The notes under the pieces: model-generated
What the model saw: the letters and a program-made list of their open reading frames with translations, nothing else
What the model was told of the DNA's origin: nothing
Databases searched by the model: none
Origin: Actinobacillus genomosp. 1
GTDB taxonomy: Bacteria; Pseudomonadota; Gammaproteobacteria; Enterobacterales; Pasteurellaceae
DNA length: 64,000 nucleotides
Assembly (NCBI RefSeq): GCF_029774175.1
Contig: NZ_CP103834.1
Location: forward strand, 320,501 to 384,500
Direction of reading: 5' to 3'
Part shown: positions 1 to 9,003 of the stretch, piece after piece
Position numbering within the stretch: position 1 is the stretch's first letter
How the letters are laid out: each line of letters opens with the position of its first letter
Program-made: the position numbers and the translations under genes

Positions 1-20
1 TACTTTGCTAATGCCATTAT

Positions 21-572
21 ATGAAACTGAATTTCCCTACCTATTTAACCTTATTTCGGGTTGTACTCATTCCTCTGTTTGTGATTGCCTTTTACTTGCC
101 TGCCGATTGGTATGCCGCTGAAATTTCCACCCTTATTTTTTTCATAGCATCTATTACCGATGCTTTTGACGGTTATTTGGCAAGAAAGTGGAATCAAACT
201 ACTCAATTGGGTGCGTTTTTAGATCCGGTTGCAGATAAAGTATTGGTTGCGGTGGCATTAGTATGTGTAGTGGAATATTACCATACGTGGTGGATTTCTA
301 TTCCTGCGGCAATTATGATTGCACGAGAAATTATTATTTCCGCATTAAGAGAGTGGATGGCGGAATTGGGAGAGAGAGCCAGTGTTGCGGTTTCCATGTG
401 GGGAAAATTTAAAACAACCGCACAAATGCTAGCATTAGGCGGAATGTTATGGCGATTTAATTTTGCAATGGAAGTGCTTGCTTGGATTTTGCTTTACATT
501 GCTGCCGGTTTAACCCTTTGGTCTATGATTCAGTATTTAAGAGCGGCAAAAAGTAGTTTGTTAAAATCATAA
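21..572 (+). CDS. pgsA: CDP-diacylglycerol--glycerol-3-phosphate 3-phosphatidyltransferase
   Basis: This inner-membrane enzyme makes phosphatidylglycerol phosphate from CDP-diacylglycerol and glycerol-3-phosphate, the committed step to phosphatidylglycerol and cardiolipin. The 183-residue length is normal for the family. The CDP-alcohol phosphotransferase signature lies at about residues 47-72: DAFDGYLAR, then a G and two spaced aspartates (FLDPVADK). Hydrophobic segments flank it (about residues 8-28, 33-47, 78-100, 150-175), as expected for a multi-pass protein. The ATG at 21 leaves only 20 bases of upstream sequence in the window, so its promoter or operon partner cannot be judged. A hairpin with a T-run follows directly, so it ends its transcript here. 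Confidence 0.95.
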   Translation: MKLNFPTYLTLFRVVLIPLFVIAFYLPADWYAAEISTLIFFIASITDAFDGYLARKWNQTTQLGAFLDPVADKVLVAVALVCVVEYYHTWWISIPAAIMIAREIIISALREWMAELGERASVAVSMWGKFKTTAQMLALGGMLWRFNFAMEVLAWILLYIAAGLTLWSMIQYLRAAKSSLLKS

Positions 573-591
573 TTAAAGCGAAATTATAAAG

Positions 592-616
592 GCGAGATTA
601 TATCTCGCTTTTTTTA
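592..616 (+). terminator. Rho-independent terminator after pgsA
   Basis: A 7-bp perfect stem (GCGAGAT / ATCTCGC) with a 3-nt loop is followed by a run of eight T. It lies 20 bases after the pgsA stop and ahead of the iron receptor promoter. Confidence 0.85.
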
Positions 617-630
617 TGCGTAAAATAAAT

Positions 631-649
631 TGAAATGATAATTGTTTTT
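631..649 (+). promoter_or_regulatory. Fur-box-like site upstream of the FetA-type receptor
   Basis: The 19 bases match the Fur consensus GATAATGATAATCATTATC at 12 of 19 positions, including an uninterrupted block AATGATAAT. The site sits 39 bases before the receptor start codon. Iron repression of a TonB-dependent siderophore receptor is the expected biology, but the match is partial. Confidence 0.5.
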
Positions 650-687
650 ATTTAAACTTGAGCAATTTTAATAAAAGGAGACACATA

Positions 688-2658
688 ATGCATAAAAAAA
701 CAATCTTTAAATTAAGCTTAATTAGTTTAGCTGTCGCCGGCTATGCGGAGGCTAATCAAGCTACACTTGATACGGTGGAAGTTCAAGCTCAACCTACGGT
801 CAATCATACACGAAATATTAGTAACCTACGTGAATTACTGGCGAATCGTACGGACGTGAATGTCGGAGGAGGTAGCGTTTCGGCACAATACATCTCGATT
901 CGCGGAGCAGGGCAAGATCGTATCGGTATGATTGTCGATAATACTTCGACTAATACTCAACAATGGTATCACCAAGGTCGTTTTCAATTAGACCCGTCTA
1001 TGGTGAAATCAATTAAAATTGATAAAGGTGCAGGTTCCGCCAGTGCCGGTATCGGTATAACGGACGGTGTTATTCGTGCCGAAACCGTTTCGGCGAAAGA
1101 TTTACTTAAGGACGGAAGAACCTTCGGTGCGCGTATCGGTTCCGAATACAATAGTAATCGTGGTATTAACGGTTCGCTTTCACTCTATGGACAGGCGAAT
1201 AACCTAGACGTACTCTTATTAGGAAGTTGGGGAGACGATAAAAACTATAAGGCGGGCAGAGGTTATTCAGACTCCGTTAATCTGAACAGTCGCGTAGTAA
1301 ATAATACCGCTCGCCGCCAAGGTAATTATCTAGCGAAATTTGGCTACGATATTACTGATAAGCAGCGTATCGGTTTAAGTTTTCGTCAAGAGTCATTTTA
1401 TGGTGCCGGACAAGATCGCTTTGAAATGATTTTTAATAGCCGTCCGGTAAATGCAAATACGACAAAACGCACCTACAATCTTGAATATGATGCGAAAGAT
1501 CTGGGATTTGCCCGAGAGATGAAAGCCAATGTATTTTATATTTTAGGTACTGATAAGCGAGAAGATTATCAACAAAATAAATTAACGGGTTATCAGCGTA
1601 GTTCCAAAACAAAAACCTCCGGAGCTAATTTAGGCTTTACCAGTGAGTTCGGCGGAGAGCATTTGTTTAAATACGGTGTGAATCTACGTAAAGAGCAAAC
1701 AAGTAGTCAAAATTCATTCGGCTATATTAAAGGCGAACAAAAATCGGAATACGGATTATATGCCGAAGGTATTTGGTCTTTAGGCAAAGTACTGACTTTA
1801 ACCACAGGGCTACGCTATGATTATTATAATTTGGATACGGCAGGTAAAGTTGATAAAAACGGTAAACCGCTTGCCGGTACTAAATCGGTATCCGATAACA
1901 AATTAAATCCAAGTTTCGGATTGATTTGGGATGTTACACCGAATTTTGCCTTAAATGCTAAGCTGAATTATGCAAGTCGTAGTCCTATTTTAGCTTCGGC
2001 GAATACCATAACCGATAACCGCGGCTCATTAGATAAAGCGCGAGGTTTACGTTTTATTGATCCTAAACTCAAAACCGAAGATGTACGTTTAGCGGAAGTC
2101 GGTTTTGAATGGAAATATAGTGATTTCAATTTAAAAGGCAGTGTGTTTGAACAGCGAGTGAAAAACTTCTATCAAACGACCAATAGTATCATTAGTAATG
2201 CGGGAACCTTAAAAACGAAAGGTTATGAAGCGGAACTGGATTATCAATGGAATGCTTTAAAATTAACTGCCGGCGTGTCTTATGCTGATCCGAAAGCGGA
2301 TTTTGCGCTTTCTAATGATCCGCTGAATGTTATTCCGCAAGGTCGTCAATGGAGTACCGGTGTTTCTTATAAATTTGTTGAGCCGAGTTTAGAAATCGGC
2401 TGGTTAGGTCGTTACGCTCAATCTAAAGAGTATAAAACGGGTGCTGCACCGAAAGTTGAAACGAGAAAACGTATCGGATACGGTGTGCATGATATTTTTG
2501 TAAACTGGCAGCCGCTTAACCAAGATAACTTCAATGTGAATTTTACGGTTAAAAATATCGGTAATAAGTTCTATCGCAGCCATAGCCAAAGAAATCTTCA
2601 AGTTACGCCGCCAAGCCCGGGACGTGAATTTAAACTGGGTATGAACTATAGCTTCTAA
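688..2658 (+). CDS. TonB-dependent outer-membrane receptor, FetA/FrpB family
   Basis: This is a probable ferric-siderophore receptor. The start is the ATG at 688, eight bases after an AAAGGAG ribosome-binding site; a TTG further upstream at 658 is in frame but would spoil the signal peptide. The 656-residue product opens with a signal peptide (about residues 1-22, ending AEA), a short TonB-box-like stretch (LDTVEVQAQ), a plug domain (to about residue 150) and a beta-barrel ending in a terminal Phe. The plug carries YHQGRF and KGAGSASAGIG, and the barrel carries NPSFG, words I recall from neisserial FetA/FrpB. The ligand (enterobactin-like catechol or other) cannot be told from sequence. A Fur-like site lies upstream and the gene is monocistronic. 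Confidence 0.85.
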   Translation: MHKKTIFKLSLISLAVAGYAEANQATLDTVEVQAQPTVNHTRNISNLRELLANRTDVNVGGGSVSAQYISIRGAGQDRIGMIVDNTSTNTQQWYHQGRFQLDPSMVKSIKIDKGAGSASAGIGITDGVIRAETVSAKDLLKDGRTFGARIGSEYNSNRGINGSLSLYGQANNLDVLLLGSWGDDKNYKAGRGYSDSVNLNSRVVNNTARRQGNYLAKFGYDITDKQRIGLSFRQESFYGAGQDRFEMIFNSRPVNANTTKRTYNLEYDAKDLGFAREMKANVFYILGTDKREDYQQNKLTGYQRSSKTKTSGANLGFTSEFGGEHLFKYGVNLRKEQTSSQNSFGYIKGEQKSEYGLYAEGIWSLGKVLTLTTGLRYDYYNLDTAGKVDKNGKPLAGTKSVSDNKLNPSFGLIWDVTPNFALNAKLNYASRSPILASANTITDNRGSLDKARGLRFIDPKLKTEDVRLAEVGFEWKYSDFNLKGSVFEQRVKNFYQTTNSIISNAGTLKTKGYEAELDYQWNALKLTAGVSYADPKADFALSNDPLNVIPQGRQWSTGVSYKFVEPSLEIGWLGRYAQSKEYKTGAAPKVETRKRIGYGVHDIFVNWQPLNQDNFNVNFTVKNIGNKFYRSHSQRNLQVTPPSPGREFKLGMNYSF

Positions 2659-2687
2659 GAAATTAGTTTTTGGATAAATCCATTTGC

Positions 2688-2716
2688 AAAAGCGGTTATA
2701 AATATAACCGCTTTTC
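2688..2716 (+). terminator. Terminator after the FetA-type receptor, built from a USS-like core
   Basis: A 12-bp perfect inverted repeat (AAAAGCGGTTAT / ATAACCGCTTTT) with a 5-nt loop follows the receptor stop. The arm contains the AAGCGGT core of the uptake signal. The trailing T-rich arm makes it usable as a rho-independent terminator in both directions. Confidence 0.75.
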
Positions 2717-2806
2717 TGTGTACATTTAGTCAGCTTTATCAGGAAAGTATCCTAATCGGTAAATATTGGTTATCATAACTTTAATTCTTATTTAACTAGA
2801 TGCTAA

Positions 2807-4648
2807 ATGTTGTTTATGTTTGATGCCAAAGCCTTTCTTGCCGATGTACCTCACCTTCCCGGTGTTTACCGCATGTATGATGTGAAAAATACCATTATCT
2901 ATGTCGGTAAAGCCAAAGATCTCAAAAAACGCTTATCCAGTTATTTTCGCAGCCAACTCGCCAGTAAGAAAACCGAAGCGTTAGTTGCTAACATTCATCA
3001 TATTGAAACCACAATTACCCATTCGGAAACGGAAGCGTTACTGCTTGAACATAATTACATTAAAGAGAATCAGCCGAAGTACAACGTGCTTTTGCGTGAT
3101 GATAAATCCTATCCGTATATTTTACTCACAAAGCATCAGCACCCTCGAATTACTTCGTTTCGCGGTAGTAAAAAAATTGCCGGCGAATATTTCGGTCCGT
3201 ATCCGAATGCAGGGGCAGTGCGTGAAACGCTAAACTTACTGCAAAAATTATTCCCGATCCGCCAATGTGAAGACAGTTATTATAAAAACCGTTCTCGCCC
3301 TTGTTTGCAATATCAAATCGGGCGTTGTCTTGCTCCTTGTGTAGAGGGTTATTACTCACAAGCGGAATATGATAACCAAGTAAATTTAGTCCGTTTGTTT
3401 TTACAAGGTAAAGATGGGCAAGTGGTTGAGCATTTGGTACAAAAAATGGAAAATGCTGCACAAGAGCTGGATTTTGAAGCGGCAGCTCGTTTTCGCGATC
3501 AGATTCAATCTGTGCGAGCGGTACAAGAAAAACAATTTGTGTCTAATGAACGTCTAGATGATCTGGATATTATTTCGATCGCTTATCAGCACGGCATTGC
3601 TTGCGTACATATTTTATTTGTGCGCCACGGTAAGGTATTGGGCAATCGTTCCTATTTTCCTAAAGTGCCGAACAATACCGATTTAACCGAATTGGCAGAT
3701 ACTTTTGTCGGTCAGTTTTATCTACAGATGAACCAACATCGCACGATACCGAATCAAATTATTATCGATCAGCCGTTAAGTGAATCGGCGGCATTAGCCA
3801 ATGTGCTGTCGGAACAAGCGGGGCATAAAGTCAGTATTGCCGATAAAAATATTCGTGGTGATAAAAGCCGCTATTTAGCATTGGCGAAAACCAATGCAGA
3901 AGCCGCTCTTACTTTACAACTTAAACAAGATACGCATATTCGCCAACGTTATGATTCACTCAAAGCATTACTCAATTTAGCGGAAATCAAGCGGATGGAG
4001 TGTTTCGATATTTCTCACACAATGGGTAATCAAACGGTCGCTTCGTGTGTGGTGTTTGATGAAAACGGACCGTTAAAATCGGATTACCGCCGTTTTAACA
4101 TTGAAGGCATTACCGGCGGCGATGATTATGCGGCAATGGAACAAGCCTTATTAAAACGTTATGACCGTCATTTAGAAGAAGAAAAAATTCCGGATATTAT
4201 TTTTATTGACGGTGGGAAAGGGCAGCTTAATCGAGCGTTAGAAACCTTTGCTTCATTAAATGTCAGTTGGGATAAGCGTAAACCGTTGTTAATCGGTGTA
4301 GCGAAAGGCGTGGAAAGAAAAGCCGGCTTAGAAACCTTATTGATCAGCAAATGGGATAAGGAAATTCACTTACCGCCGGACAGTCCTGCTTTGCATTTGA
4401 TTCAACATATTCGTGATGAATCTCATAATCATGCGATTTCCGGACACCGCAAAAAACGCCAAAAAGCCTTTACGGAAAGCGGGCTGGAATCAATTGCCGG
4501 TGTTGGAGCAAAACGTCGCCAAGCGTTACTAAAATATCTCGGTGGTATGCAAGGGGTGAAAGCCGCAACTTTAGAAGAGATTCAATCTGTACCTGGCATT
4601 TCAAAACAACTTGCCGAAGTGATTTTTGATACGCTACAACATAGCTAA
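2807..4648 (+). CDS. uvrC: UvrABC system protein C (excinuclease subunit)
   Basis: UvrC makes both incisions in nucleotide excision repair, after UvrA and UvrB locate the lesion. The 613-residue protein has the expected domain order: GIY-YIG nuclease near the N terminus (GVYRMYD ... IIYVGKAKDLKKRL, about residues 18-45), a Cys-rich linker (RPCLQYQIGRC), a UVR motif for UvrB contact (about 205-240), the RNase H-like 3' or 5' nuclease domain (about 385-540, FIDGGKGQLN) and a tandem helix-hairpin-helix at the C terminus (IAGVGAKRRQALLKYLGG). The ATG at 2807 and a second in-frame ATG at 2816 are both possible starts. The length is close to that of the E. coli protein (610). It is followed by an inverted USS pair. 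Confidence 0.97.
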   Translation: MLFMFDAKAFLADVPHLPGVYRMYDVKNTIIYVGKAKDLKKRLSSYFRSQLASKKTEALVANIHHIETTITHSETEALLLEHNYIKENQPKYNVLLRDDKSYPYILLTKHQHPRITSFRGSKKIAGEYFGPYPNAGAVRETLNLLQKLFPIRQCEDSYYKNRSRPCLQYQIGRCLAPCVEGYYSQAEYDNQVNLVRLFLQGKDGQVVEHLVQKMENAAQELDFEAAARFRDQIQSVRAVQEKQFVSNERLDDLDIISIAYQHGIACVHILFVRHGKVLGNRSYFPKVPNNTDLTELADTFVGQFYLQMNQHRTIPNQIIIDQPLSESAALANVLSEQAGHKVSIADKNIRGDKSRYLALAKTNAEAALTLQLKQDTHIRQRYDSLKALLNLAEIKRMECFDISHTMGNQTVASCVVFDENGPLKSDYRRFNIEGITGGDDYAAMEQALLKRYDRHLEEEKIPDIIFIDGGKGQLNRALETFASLNVSWDKRKPLLIGVAKGVERKAGLETLLISKWDKEIHLPPDSPALHLIQHIRDESHNHAISGHRKKRQKAFTESGLESIAGVGAKRRQALLKYLGGMQGVKAATLEEIQSVPGISKQLAEVIFDTLQHS

Positions 4649-4654
4649 TCAGTA

Positions 4655-4700
4655 GCAAGCGGTCGAATTTGCAGAATTTTTTGCAAATTTAACCGCTTGT
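4655..4700 (+). repeat. Inverted pair of DNA uptake signals between uvrC and the tatD-like gene
   Basis: CAAGCGGTC at 4656-4664 faces ACCGCTTGT at 4692-4700. The flanks extend the pairing (AATTTGCA / TGCAAATT), giving two 8-bp stems split by a 2x2 internal loop. There is no strong T-run, so termination efficiency is uncertain. Confidence 0.85.
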
Positions 4701-4719
4701 AAATAGAGATAAGAAAGAG

Positions 4720-5472
4720 ATGTTTGATAGTCATATTCATTTAGATCAGCTTGATGTAAGCCAAATAGAGCGGATAGTGAGCGATCCTTTGCTGCAAGGC
4801 GTATTGGCAGTCAGTACCGATTTAGCGAGTGCGGAAACGTTATTAGCATTTAAACAAAAGTTTCCGAAAATCCAAATTGCGGCAGGTTTTTATCCTGAAC
4901 AAGTATTAATTGAGGATAAACAGCAACAAGCGTTATTGGATTGGATTGTAAAAAATCGAGCAAATTTGACCGCTATCGGTGAAGTGGGATTACCGCATTA
5001 TCTAAAACGACAGAATCCTAAGCTAGATTATCGGTCCTATCTTGCCTTATTGGAACAATTTGTTGCATTAAGCAAGCGGTTAAATTTACCGCTAAATTTG
5101 CACATCGTGCATGATGATGTGGCGATAATGCTAGATTTGCTGGAAAAATACCAAGTTCAACACGCTCATTTCCATTGGTTTAAAACCGATGATGATTCGC
5201 TTGAACGTTTTCTTCGTACCCCTTATTTCGCTAGTGTCACGCCGGATATTTTATGGAATCCGAAAACGCAAAAAATCGCCAAAAACTTACCGCTTGATCG
5301 TTTACTGATTGAAACCGATAGCCCATGGCAACACGAAAGTTTGGAAAATGCGCGTATTTCACAGCAATTACAAGCAATATTGGCGCAATTAGTGACATTA
5401 AGGACTGAGTCGGAGAGTGTGCTTCGTTCGCAAATTAGGCAGAATCATCAACGGCTATATGAGATAATATAA
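4720..5472 (+). CDS. TatD-family metal-dependent hydrolase (YjjV-like)
   Basis: TatD-family proteins are metal-dependent TIM-barrel hydrolases, several with DNase activity. The 250-residue protein shows the family landmarks: the metal-binding SHIHLD at residues 4-9, GEVGLPHY near residue 87 with the bridging acid, LHIVHDD (about 128-134), HFHWF (about 146-150) and ETDSPWQ (about 204-210). It resembles the YjjV branch more than TatD itself, judging by the short N terminus and MFDSHIHLD. The start is the ATG at 4720, after AGAAAGAG. It follows uvrC across a USS pair, suggesting possible read-through but not a tight operon. A USS-like word is translated near residue 123. The physiological substrate is unknown. 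Confidence 0.8.
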   Translation: MFDSHIHLDQLDVSQIERIVSDPLLQGVLAVSTDLASAETLLAFKQKFPKIQIAAGFYPEQVLIEDKQQQALLDWIVKNRANLTAIGEVGLPHYLKRQNPKLDYRSYLALLEQFVALSKRLNLPLNLHIVHDDVAIMLDLLEKYQVQHAHFHWFKTDDDSLERFLRTPYFASVTPDILWNPKTQKIAKNLPLDRLLIETDSPWQHESLENARISQQLQAILAQLVTLRTESESVLRSQIRQNHQRLYEII

Positions 5473-5535
5473 AACCAAATAACTCGTTATTAATAAGGAC
5501 TAACACGGTTAGCCCCTACCAATGTGAGGAAAATC

Positions 5536-7554
5536 CTACTTTTTATTCGCTTTTAGCATCGCCATTAGGTTGGCGATATTGGCGGAAGTTTTTTCGACTT
5601 TCTGTTCCTCGGTCATTTTCGGTTTTTCACTTTCCCAAACTAAATCGTCTTGTGGTAATTCAAGTAAGAAGCGACTTGGTTCCGGTTTGATAATTTCACC
5701 GTACTGGCGGCGTTCTTTACAGAGTGAAAATGTCAGCGTTTGTTGCGCTCGAGTAATGCCCACGTAAGCAAGACGGCGTTCTTCCTCGACATTATCTTCA
5801 TCTAGACTGGTTTGGTGCGGCAGAATGCCTTCTTCCATACCGACTAAGAAAACGTGCGGAAATTCCAAGCCTTTCGAAGCATGCAGCGTCATTAATTGCA
5901 CTTGGTCCGCTTCATCATCGTCTTCACCGCGTTCTAACATATCACGCAACGTCAGGCGGTTTACCACTTGCACCAACGTCATCGGCTCTTCGATTTCATC
6001 ACCTTCCAGCATACTTTGTACCCATTCAAACAACGTTTGCACGTTACGGCTTTGCATTTCAGCCGCTTTCGGCGAAGTAGCCGTTTCATACAAATAGGCT
6101 TCGTATTGAATTTTTGCCAATAAATCTTTTACCGCTTCAATCGGATCGGAACGTTCCGCTTGGTCGGCAATTTCGACAATCCAACGGGCAAAATCTTGCA
6201 ATGCTTGATAGGGCTTGGGTGTCAGACGTTGAATCAATTCAAAATCGAAAATCGCTTCAAACAAGCTGACCTGTTTTTCATTGGCAAGTAAGCCTAATTT
6301 TTCCAGCGTTACCGCACCGATTTCCCGTTTTGGGGTATTAACGATACGTAAAAACGCCGCATCATCGTCTTGATTCACTACTAAACGCAAGTAAGCCATC
6401 ATATCTTTAATTTCGGCACGGGCGAAAAACGATGTTCCTCCGGAAATTTTGTAGGGGATACGGTTTTGCATCAGCAATTTTTCCAGCAAGCGAGACTGAT
6501 GATTACCACGATATAAAATCGCATAATCTTTGTATTTAGTTTTGTTGGAAAAACGATGGGCAATCAATTCCCCGACAATACGTTCCGCTTCATGTTCTTC
6601 ATTTTTGGCTTCGATAACATTTAATTTTTCGCCTTCACCTAAATTCGAAAATAAGCGTTTTTGGAAAATATGATCGTTGTTATCAATCAAAATATTGGCG
6701 CAATGCAAAATGCGTTGGCTGGAACGGTAATTTTGCTCCAGTTTAATCACTTTTAAATCGAAATCTTCACGCAAACGTTGCATATTTTCTGGTTTTGCGC
6801 CACGCCACGAATAGATCGATTGGTCATCATCACCTACCACAGTGAAATTTGCCTCATTGCCTACTAATAATTTGATCAGCTCATATTGGCTAGTATTGGT
6901 ATCTTGGTATTCGTCCACCAGTAAATAACGGACTTTCTGCTGCCAACGGGTTTTCGCTTCCGGAAATTGGCGGAACAGCAATACTGGCAGCATAATCAAA
7001 TCGTCAAAATCAAGCGCATTGTAGGCTTTTAACTGATTTTGGTAGAGCTGATAAAAATGCGAAAACACACGCTCGCGCTCATCTCGCACACACGTTAATA
7101 CCATTTCGGGCGAAAGCAGATCGTTTTTCCAGTTGGAAATAGTAGAAATCAATGCTTTGAGTAAATCTTTATCTTCCGCCGCATTTTCCGGTAACAAATG
7201 TTTGAGTAATGCGAGTTGATCGTGTTCATCAAACAACGTCATACCGGATTTGAAACCTAGTAATTTATACTCACGTTTTAAAATTTCAAAACCAAGCGTG
7301 TGGAAAGTCGAAATGGTTAGCCCTTTGCTGTTTTCTTTACCGATGGAATGGGCAACTCGCTCACGCATTTCACGTGCCGCTTTATTGGTAAAGGTTACCG
7401 CTGCGATTTGCTTCGGTGAATAACCGCAATGCGCAATCAGATGAGCGATTTTATTAATGATGACACGCGTTTTGCCCGAGCCTGCACCCGCTAACACAAG
7501 GCAAGCGCCCGTTACATATTCCACCGCTTGTTGTTGTTGATCATTTAATTTCAT
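5536..7554 (-). CDS. rep: ATP-dependent DNA helicase Rep
   Basis: Rep is a 3'-5' superfamily 1 helicase that works with the replicative helicase to clear proteins from forks. The 672-residue product is almost exactly the length of E. coli Rep. Walker A is LAGAGSGKTR (about residues 21-30). Further motifs are DEYQDTN (motif II), GDDDQSIYSWRGA (motif III), EQNYRSS (motif IV), LMTLHASKGLEFPHVFLVG (motif V) and RLAYVGITRAQ (motif VI). The Rep-like length and the absence of the longer UvrD C terminus separate it from UvrD and PcrA. It is transcribed away from potA, with a 333-base divergent region between them. Confidence 0.95.
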   Translation of the reverse strand: MKLNDQQQQAVEYVTGACLVLAGAGSGKTRVIINKIAHLIAHCGYSPKQIAAVTFTNKAAREMRERVAHSIGKENSKGLTISTFHTLGFEILKREYKLLGFKSGMTLFDEHDQLALLKHLLPENAAEDKDLLKALISTISNWKNDLLSPEMVLTCVRDERERVFSHFYQLYQNQLKAYNALDFDDLIMLPVLLFRQFPEAKTRWQQKVRYLLVDEYQDTNTSQYELIKLLVGNEANFTVVGDDDQSIYSWRGAKPENMQRLREDFDLKVIKLEQNYRSSQRILHCANILIDNNDHIFQKRLFSNLGEGEKLNVIEAKNEEHEAERIVGELIAHRFSNKTKYKDYAILYRGNHQSRLLEKLLMQNRIPYKISGGTSFFARAEIKDMMAYLRLVVNQDDDAAFLRIVNTPKREIGAVTLEKLGLLANEKQVSLFEAIFDFELIQRLTPKPYQALQDFARWIVEIADQAERSDPIEAVKDLLAKIQYEAYLYETATSPKAAEMQSRNVQTLFEWVQSMLEGDEIEEPMTLVQVVNRLTLRDMLERGEDDDEADQVQLMTLHASKGLEFPHVFLVGMEEGILPHQTSLDEDNVEEERRLAYVGITRAQQTLTFSLCKERRQYGEIIKPEPSRFLLELPQDDLVWESEKPKMTEEQKVEKTSANIANLMAMLKANKK

Positions 7555-7887
7555 TTTATCTACTTTTATTTACTTTATTTTCAGCCACTTTTTAAACCGC
7601 GATATTCTAGCCGAAAGACAACAAGCGGTCGAATTTCTTTAAAATTTTGCGATCTGTATCGAAGAATTGAAACTAATTTAACATTACAAAAAATCAGCGA
7701 AATTTAACCGCTTATTTAGTGGCTCTCGACCGAAATAAATGCCTTAAAAATCAAATTTTTGCTTTTAAAATTGAGCTGTTCGCTATATCATTAGCAGTTA
7801 ATTTTATGCGTATAGTTACGCACTCGCTCTGAAAATAATTCAGATTTTGCATTTTCATTTTATGCCCTAGGGGGAAGACAAAAGTAG
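7555..7887. promoter_or_regulatory. Divergent intergenic region between rep and potA
   Basis: This 333-base gap holds no credible gene. It contains a perfect uptake signal ACAAGCGGTC at 7621-7630 and, about 80 bases on, the opposite word AACCGCTTA near 7706-7714. The remainder is AT-rich and must carry the rep and potA promoters. A TATAGT word near 7811 could be a -10 element for potA, but I cannot pair it with a convincing -35. Confidence 0.5.
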
Positions 7888-9003
7888 ATGGAACAGTTAG
7901 AACAAAAACCAATCATCGAACTACGCAATGTGACGAAAAGCTATGGTAGCAAAACGATTCTTAAAAATTTAAATTTAACCATTAATGACGGTGAGTTTTT
8001 AACTATTTTAGGTCCTTCAGGCTGCGGTAAGACAACAGCGTTACGTTTAATTGCGGGTTTTGAAGACTTGACGGAAGGTTCGATCATTCTTGACGGTCAA
8101 GATGTATCTAACGTTCCGGCCGAACAACGTCCGGTCAATACGGTTTTCCAAAGTTATGCGTTATTCCCGCATATGACGATTTTTGAAAACGTGGCGTTCG
8201 GTTTACGTATGCAAAAAGTGCCGAATGATCAAATCAAACCTCGCGTAATGGAAGCGTTACGTATGGTGCGTTTGGAAGATAGAGCGGAACAAAAACCGGC
8301 TCAGCTTTCGGGCGGTCAGCAACAACGTATTGCCATTGCCCGTGCGGTAGTGAATAAGCCGAAAGTATTATTATTGGACGAATCGCTTTCTGCACTTGAT
8401 TATAAATTGCGTAAAGAAATGCAGAACGAGTTAAAAGCATTACAACGTCAGTTAGGCATTACCTTTATTTTCGTTACCCACGATCAAGAAGAGGCATTAA
8501 CCATGTCTGATCGTATTATCGTTATGAACGGCGGTAAGATTGCGCAAGACGGTACGCCTCGAGAAATCTATGAAGAACCGAGTAACTTATTTGTCGCTCG
8601 TTTTATCGGTGAAATCAACGTATTTGACGCAACCGTGATTGAACGTGTCGATGCCCGTAATGTGAAAGCGAATGTAGAAGGTCGTATTTGTAATATTAAA
8701 GTGGAAGATATGGATGTACAGCCGAATCAAAAACTGAAAGTATTGTTACGTCCGGAAGATATTTTGATCGAAGAGCTGGATGAAAACGAAAGCTCAAAAG
8801 CGATTGTCGGTCATATTTTAGATCGTAACTATAAAGGCATGACGTTAGAATCAAGCGTGAAACTTGATCATAACGGTATGACGGTATTGGTAAGTGAATT
8901 CTTTAACGAAGATGATCCGAATATCGATCACGAGGTCGGTCAAAAAGTGGCATTAACTTGGTATGAAGGTTGGGAGGTTGTACTCAACGATGAAGATTGC
9001 TAA
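7888..9003 (+). CDS. potA: Spermidine/putrescine ABC transporter ATP-binding protein
   Basis: PotA is the cytoplasmic ATPase that powers PotBC-mediated polyamine import. The 371-residue protein has Walker A GPSGCGKTT (about residues 44-52), the Q-loop region (NTVFQSYALFPHMT), the ABC signature LSGGQQQRIAIARA (about 139-152), Walker B VLLLDESLSALD and a C-terminal TOBE-like regulatory domain (about 240-371). The start ATG follows AGGGGGAAG. The last 14 bases overlap potB in another reading frame, implying translational coupling. The pathway is cadaverine-independent putrescine/spermidine uptake, as in E. coli potABCD. Substrate choice between spermidine and putrescine is set by the binding protein, which is not encoded here. 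Confidence 0.92.
   Translation: MEQLEQKPIIELRNVTKSYGSKTILKNLNLTINDGEFLTILGPSGCGKTTALRLIAGFEDLTEGSIILDGQDVSNVPAEQRPVNTVFQSYALFPHMTIFENVAFGLRMQKVPNDQIKPRVMEALRMVRLEDRAEQKPAQLSGGQQQRIAIARAVVNKPKVLLLDESLSALDYKLRKEMQNELKALQRQLGITFIFVTHDQEEALTMSDRIIVMNGGKIAQDGTPREIYEEPSNLFVARFIGEINVFDATVIERVDARNVKANVEGRICNIKVEDMDVQPNQKLKVLLRPEDILIEELDENESSKAIVGHILDRNYKGMTLESSVKLDHNGMTVLVSEFFNEDDPNIDHEVGQKVALTWYEGWEVVLNDEDC

Noticed and set aside
658..687. In-frame extension of the FetA-type receptor from a TTG
   Set aside because: The ATG at 688 has a strong ribosome-binding site and gives a proper signal peptide.
2769..2779. Palindrome GTTATCATAAC before uvrC as an operator
   Set aside because: It is short and AT-rich, chance is likely, and it does not match a LexA box.
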